DNA of 64,000 nucleotides from Acanthaster planci (Eukaryota > Echinodermata > Asteroidea > Valvatida > Acanthasteridae): contig NW_019091364.1 in NCBI RefSeq assembly GCF_001949145.1, positions 8,330-72,329 on the forward strand. Reading direction: 5' to 3'. The position numbers and the translations under genes are program-made. The notes under the pieces were generated by a model, which saw only the letters and a list, made by a program, of their open reading frames with translations, searched no databases and was not told where the DNA came from. The number at the start of each line of letters is the position of its first letter. Within the stretch, counting starts at the first letter, position 1. Of this stretch, positions 62,501 through 64,000 are shown in pieces.

Positions 62501-63955
62501 CCACTTGCATATCACACCATGACACAACAGTGCAGTTCGTACATGTACGTGATACAGTTATGGTAGAGAAAACTTGACACTCATCTGCACACGTATTGGT
62601 AGAGTTTGTTCAATAAGGCGACCCCCAAAATGGACAGAGCACTAGAGGGGTTGCTTGTATTGATGTACTCATGCTGGCCGATTATCAACTAAGGCCTGTG
62701 CAGCTAATAAACAGACATCAGTCAAGCAGTGTGGGACTTGACACTTTTTGGCAACTGTGGCAAAGGAAACTGATATTGAAGTGCAATTTTTTTTTAATGC
62801 CGACTTCCACAAAGGAATTTTTGTGGTCTTGTGGAAAAGGGACCAAGATAAACATGCAGACTTATATGAACTGACGACTTATAAATGCCAACTTCTAAGT
62901 GAAATTTGCAATGAAAATGCATTACAGACGATAGGGACTTTTGTCAAAAGGCCAACTTAGATGGTATGACGAGTTACGCGATGCCAACTTAGTCAGAGTT
63001 TACTGTATTTCATCAATTGCTGATATAGTTTCTTCTTGTGATTGACAGTCCTTCCTGACAGCTGACACAAGTTCCAAGTGTCTTATGGTAAGTCAATCCT
63101 TAACAATGGCTATTGTAGCTCAAGCTGCTGGATTACTATTGTTGAATGGAAATAACAAAGGATAGTGCTAATCATAATGAATGTCAGACTTGAAGGTACA
63201 GTTATGGCATGAAGGACTCAATCAATTTCAATGTGCAAATCTTTTTGAATGGCTTAGTTCTGTTACAATAGAATTTGGAAGTTGAAATAAGTCCAAACAT
63301 TACTCCCTTCTCATAGGACGCAGCAGTACAGTTGCAGGCCCAAATTGGTCTCTTAGATCCACTGCAGCTAGATCATGCTGATGCTCGCATCCAGGGACTT
63401 CTACAGCATCTTAATCAAGTCAAGGAAAAAAAAAAGACAGCAGAAGATGCAGGCAAGGAGAGCAAGGTTAGTGGTCAATACGTAGCCGGCAGTTGGTATG
63501 GTCTAGACCGTGAGACAGCTGAACGCAATGTGTAGAATTCCCCTTACATCCACATCATAAAGCTCCTTCCTAGAAAGCAGAAGCTGTTCATAAAGCCTTT
63601 ATTACAGGGGTCTCCCTACCCCAAATGCTTGTATGGATGCCATGATGTGATCAGTTTTGGACTGGGCAACTTGTCTCCACTTTGCATTGAATAGGAAACA
63701 CATAAATTGATTGCGTTTAATTTTTGTTGTCTAATACGCTGGACAGTTTGTTGCATAAAAATGCAGGAACAAAAATAAAGCATAAATCTACCCACATTCA
63801 TGAGATTATCCCCAAATACTGTTTTGTCGTTCATTGTCAACTATCTGCACAGATTTCAGAGTTGTATGACATGGTGGAGAAGTGGGACGGTATTGCAGAC
63901 ACAGTACCTGCAATTGTGGAGCGACTGCAAGCACTGAAGGATTTACATGAGCAAG
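56568..63955 (+). CDS. DCTN2: Dynactin subunit 2 (p50/dynamitin), 3' end outside window
   Basis: Eleven exons: 56568-56603, 58510-58572, 59649-59745, 59972-60039, 60422-60520, 60920-61077, 61334-61487, 61962-62027, 63049-63087, 63317-63466 and 63853-63955. All phases agree, giving 344 codons before the edge; human DCTN2 has about 400, so 50-60 residues lie beyond. It starts MADPKYANLPGI, then DVYETSDLPEDDQQ, DFSDRVSHSRRTGYF, then coiled coils (KYQRLQHEIRELSDEVEQLK; LLSQLEAFKN; ELEQRLAKLEDIIG) and LYDMVEKWDGIADTVPAIVE. p50 sits in the dynactin shoulder, which links dynein to cargo. The exon 1 sequence is nearly identical to vertebrates and fixes the start. Intron 1 may hold minus-strand exons; introns 5 and 8 hold MITEs. 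Confidence 0.95.
57683..58108 (-). other. Possible minus-strand exon pair inside DCTN2 intron 1
   Basis: Two open stretches of matching phase: 58108-57971 (VFMNGMCVTSLKCAFKTSAG .. DADVIPLSVAQ, donor GTATTAG) and 57739-57683 (AKMAERVSFTDAAGHLMHK, acceptor after TTGTTTTAAACAAACAG, donor GTTGGT). The product is not recognised, further exons were not found and the first acceptor has a poor pyrimidine tract. An inverted repeat at 57946-58015 overlaps the first stretch. It may be a pseudogene fragment or chance. Confidence 0.2.
60301..60357. mobile_element. 57-bp micro-MITE flanked by TTAA (piggyBac-like)
   Basis: TTAA lies at both edges (60301-60304 and 60354-60357). The terminal inverted repeats CCCCAATAGTCCTCAATTC and CCCTAACAGTCCTCAATCC (right end reverse-complemented) match at 16 of 19. 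Only about 11 bases separate the arms, so the element is almost all hairpin. It lies in DCTN2 intron 4. Confidence 0.7.
62218..63005. mobile_element. pogo/Tigger-like MITE flanked by TA
   Basis: The left end is CAGTAAACTCCGGCTAAGTC, continuing GGCA; the reverse complement of the right end is CAGTAAACTCTGACTAAGTT, continuing GGCA. That is 21 matches in 24. TA flanks both sides (62216-62217 and 63006-63007). Ends starting CAGT(A)..CTAAGTCGG with a TA duplication fit the pogo/Tigger branch of Tc1/mariner. The 788-bp body has no transposase. It lies in DCTN2 intron 8 and ends about 40 bp before exon 9. Confidence 0.82.
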
Positions 63956-64000
63956 GTACAAATCCAATGTTGACATCCATACTGTTACTATGTGAGCTGT

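Overview
This is a eukaryotic, metazoan chromosome end. Base 1 starts in a CCCTAA (TTAGGG-type) telomere tract, and five multi-exon protein genes with GT-AG introns follow. The vertebrate-type telomere, the dense TACATGTA palindromes, the many AGGCCTA motifs, tRNA-type SINEs and invertebrate-like gene structures suggest a marine invertebrate, perhaps an echinoderm or hemichordate; a lophotrochozoan is not excluded. There are two assembly gaps (30058-30384 and 50401-51385).

Layout: telomere (1-95), about 3.9 kb of repeat-bearing subtelomere, then STK16 kinase (+, 4001-10633, 7 exons), an Acl4-type Rpl4 chaperone (-, 19307-12848, 9 exons), YBEY endoribonuclease (+, 20138-21862, 4 exons), kinesin-1 heavy chain KIF5/KHC (-, 55940-29047, 27 exons including a predicted long tail) and dynactin p50/DCTN2 (+, from 56568, running off the right edge after 11 exons). 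Strands alternate strictly. This gives two head-to-head pairs, ACL4/YBEY (830 bp apart, both linked to ribosome production) and KHC/DCTN2 (627 bp apart, both linked to microtubule transport), and two convergent pairs.

The introns and gaps between genes hold many small DNA transposons whose ends can be read directly: hAT-like elements with 8-bp target duplications, a piggyBac-like MITE and a 57-bp micro-MITE flanked by TTAA, and a pogo/Tigger-like element flanked by TA. There is also a solo LTR with a 4-bp target duplication, two tRNA-derived SINEs, a non-LTR 3' remnant, a dispersed palindromic repeat of about 100 bp, and several minisatellites.

The most notable points are a U12-type AT-AC intron in the Acl4 gene, a 41-bp minisatellite that has copied a KHC splice donor several times, a KHC stop codon that lies inside a donor site and implies two tail isoforms, and a possible small gene nested in KHC intron 2. 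All gene models come from reading conserved protein sequence and splice phase by eye. No database search was run.
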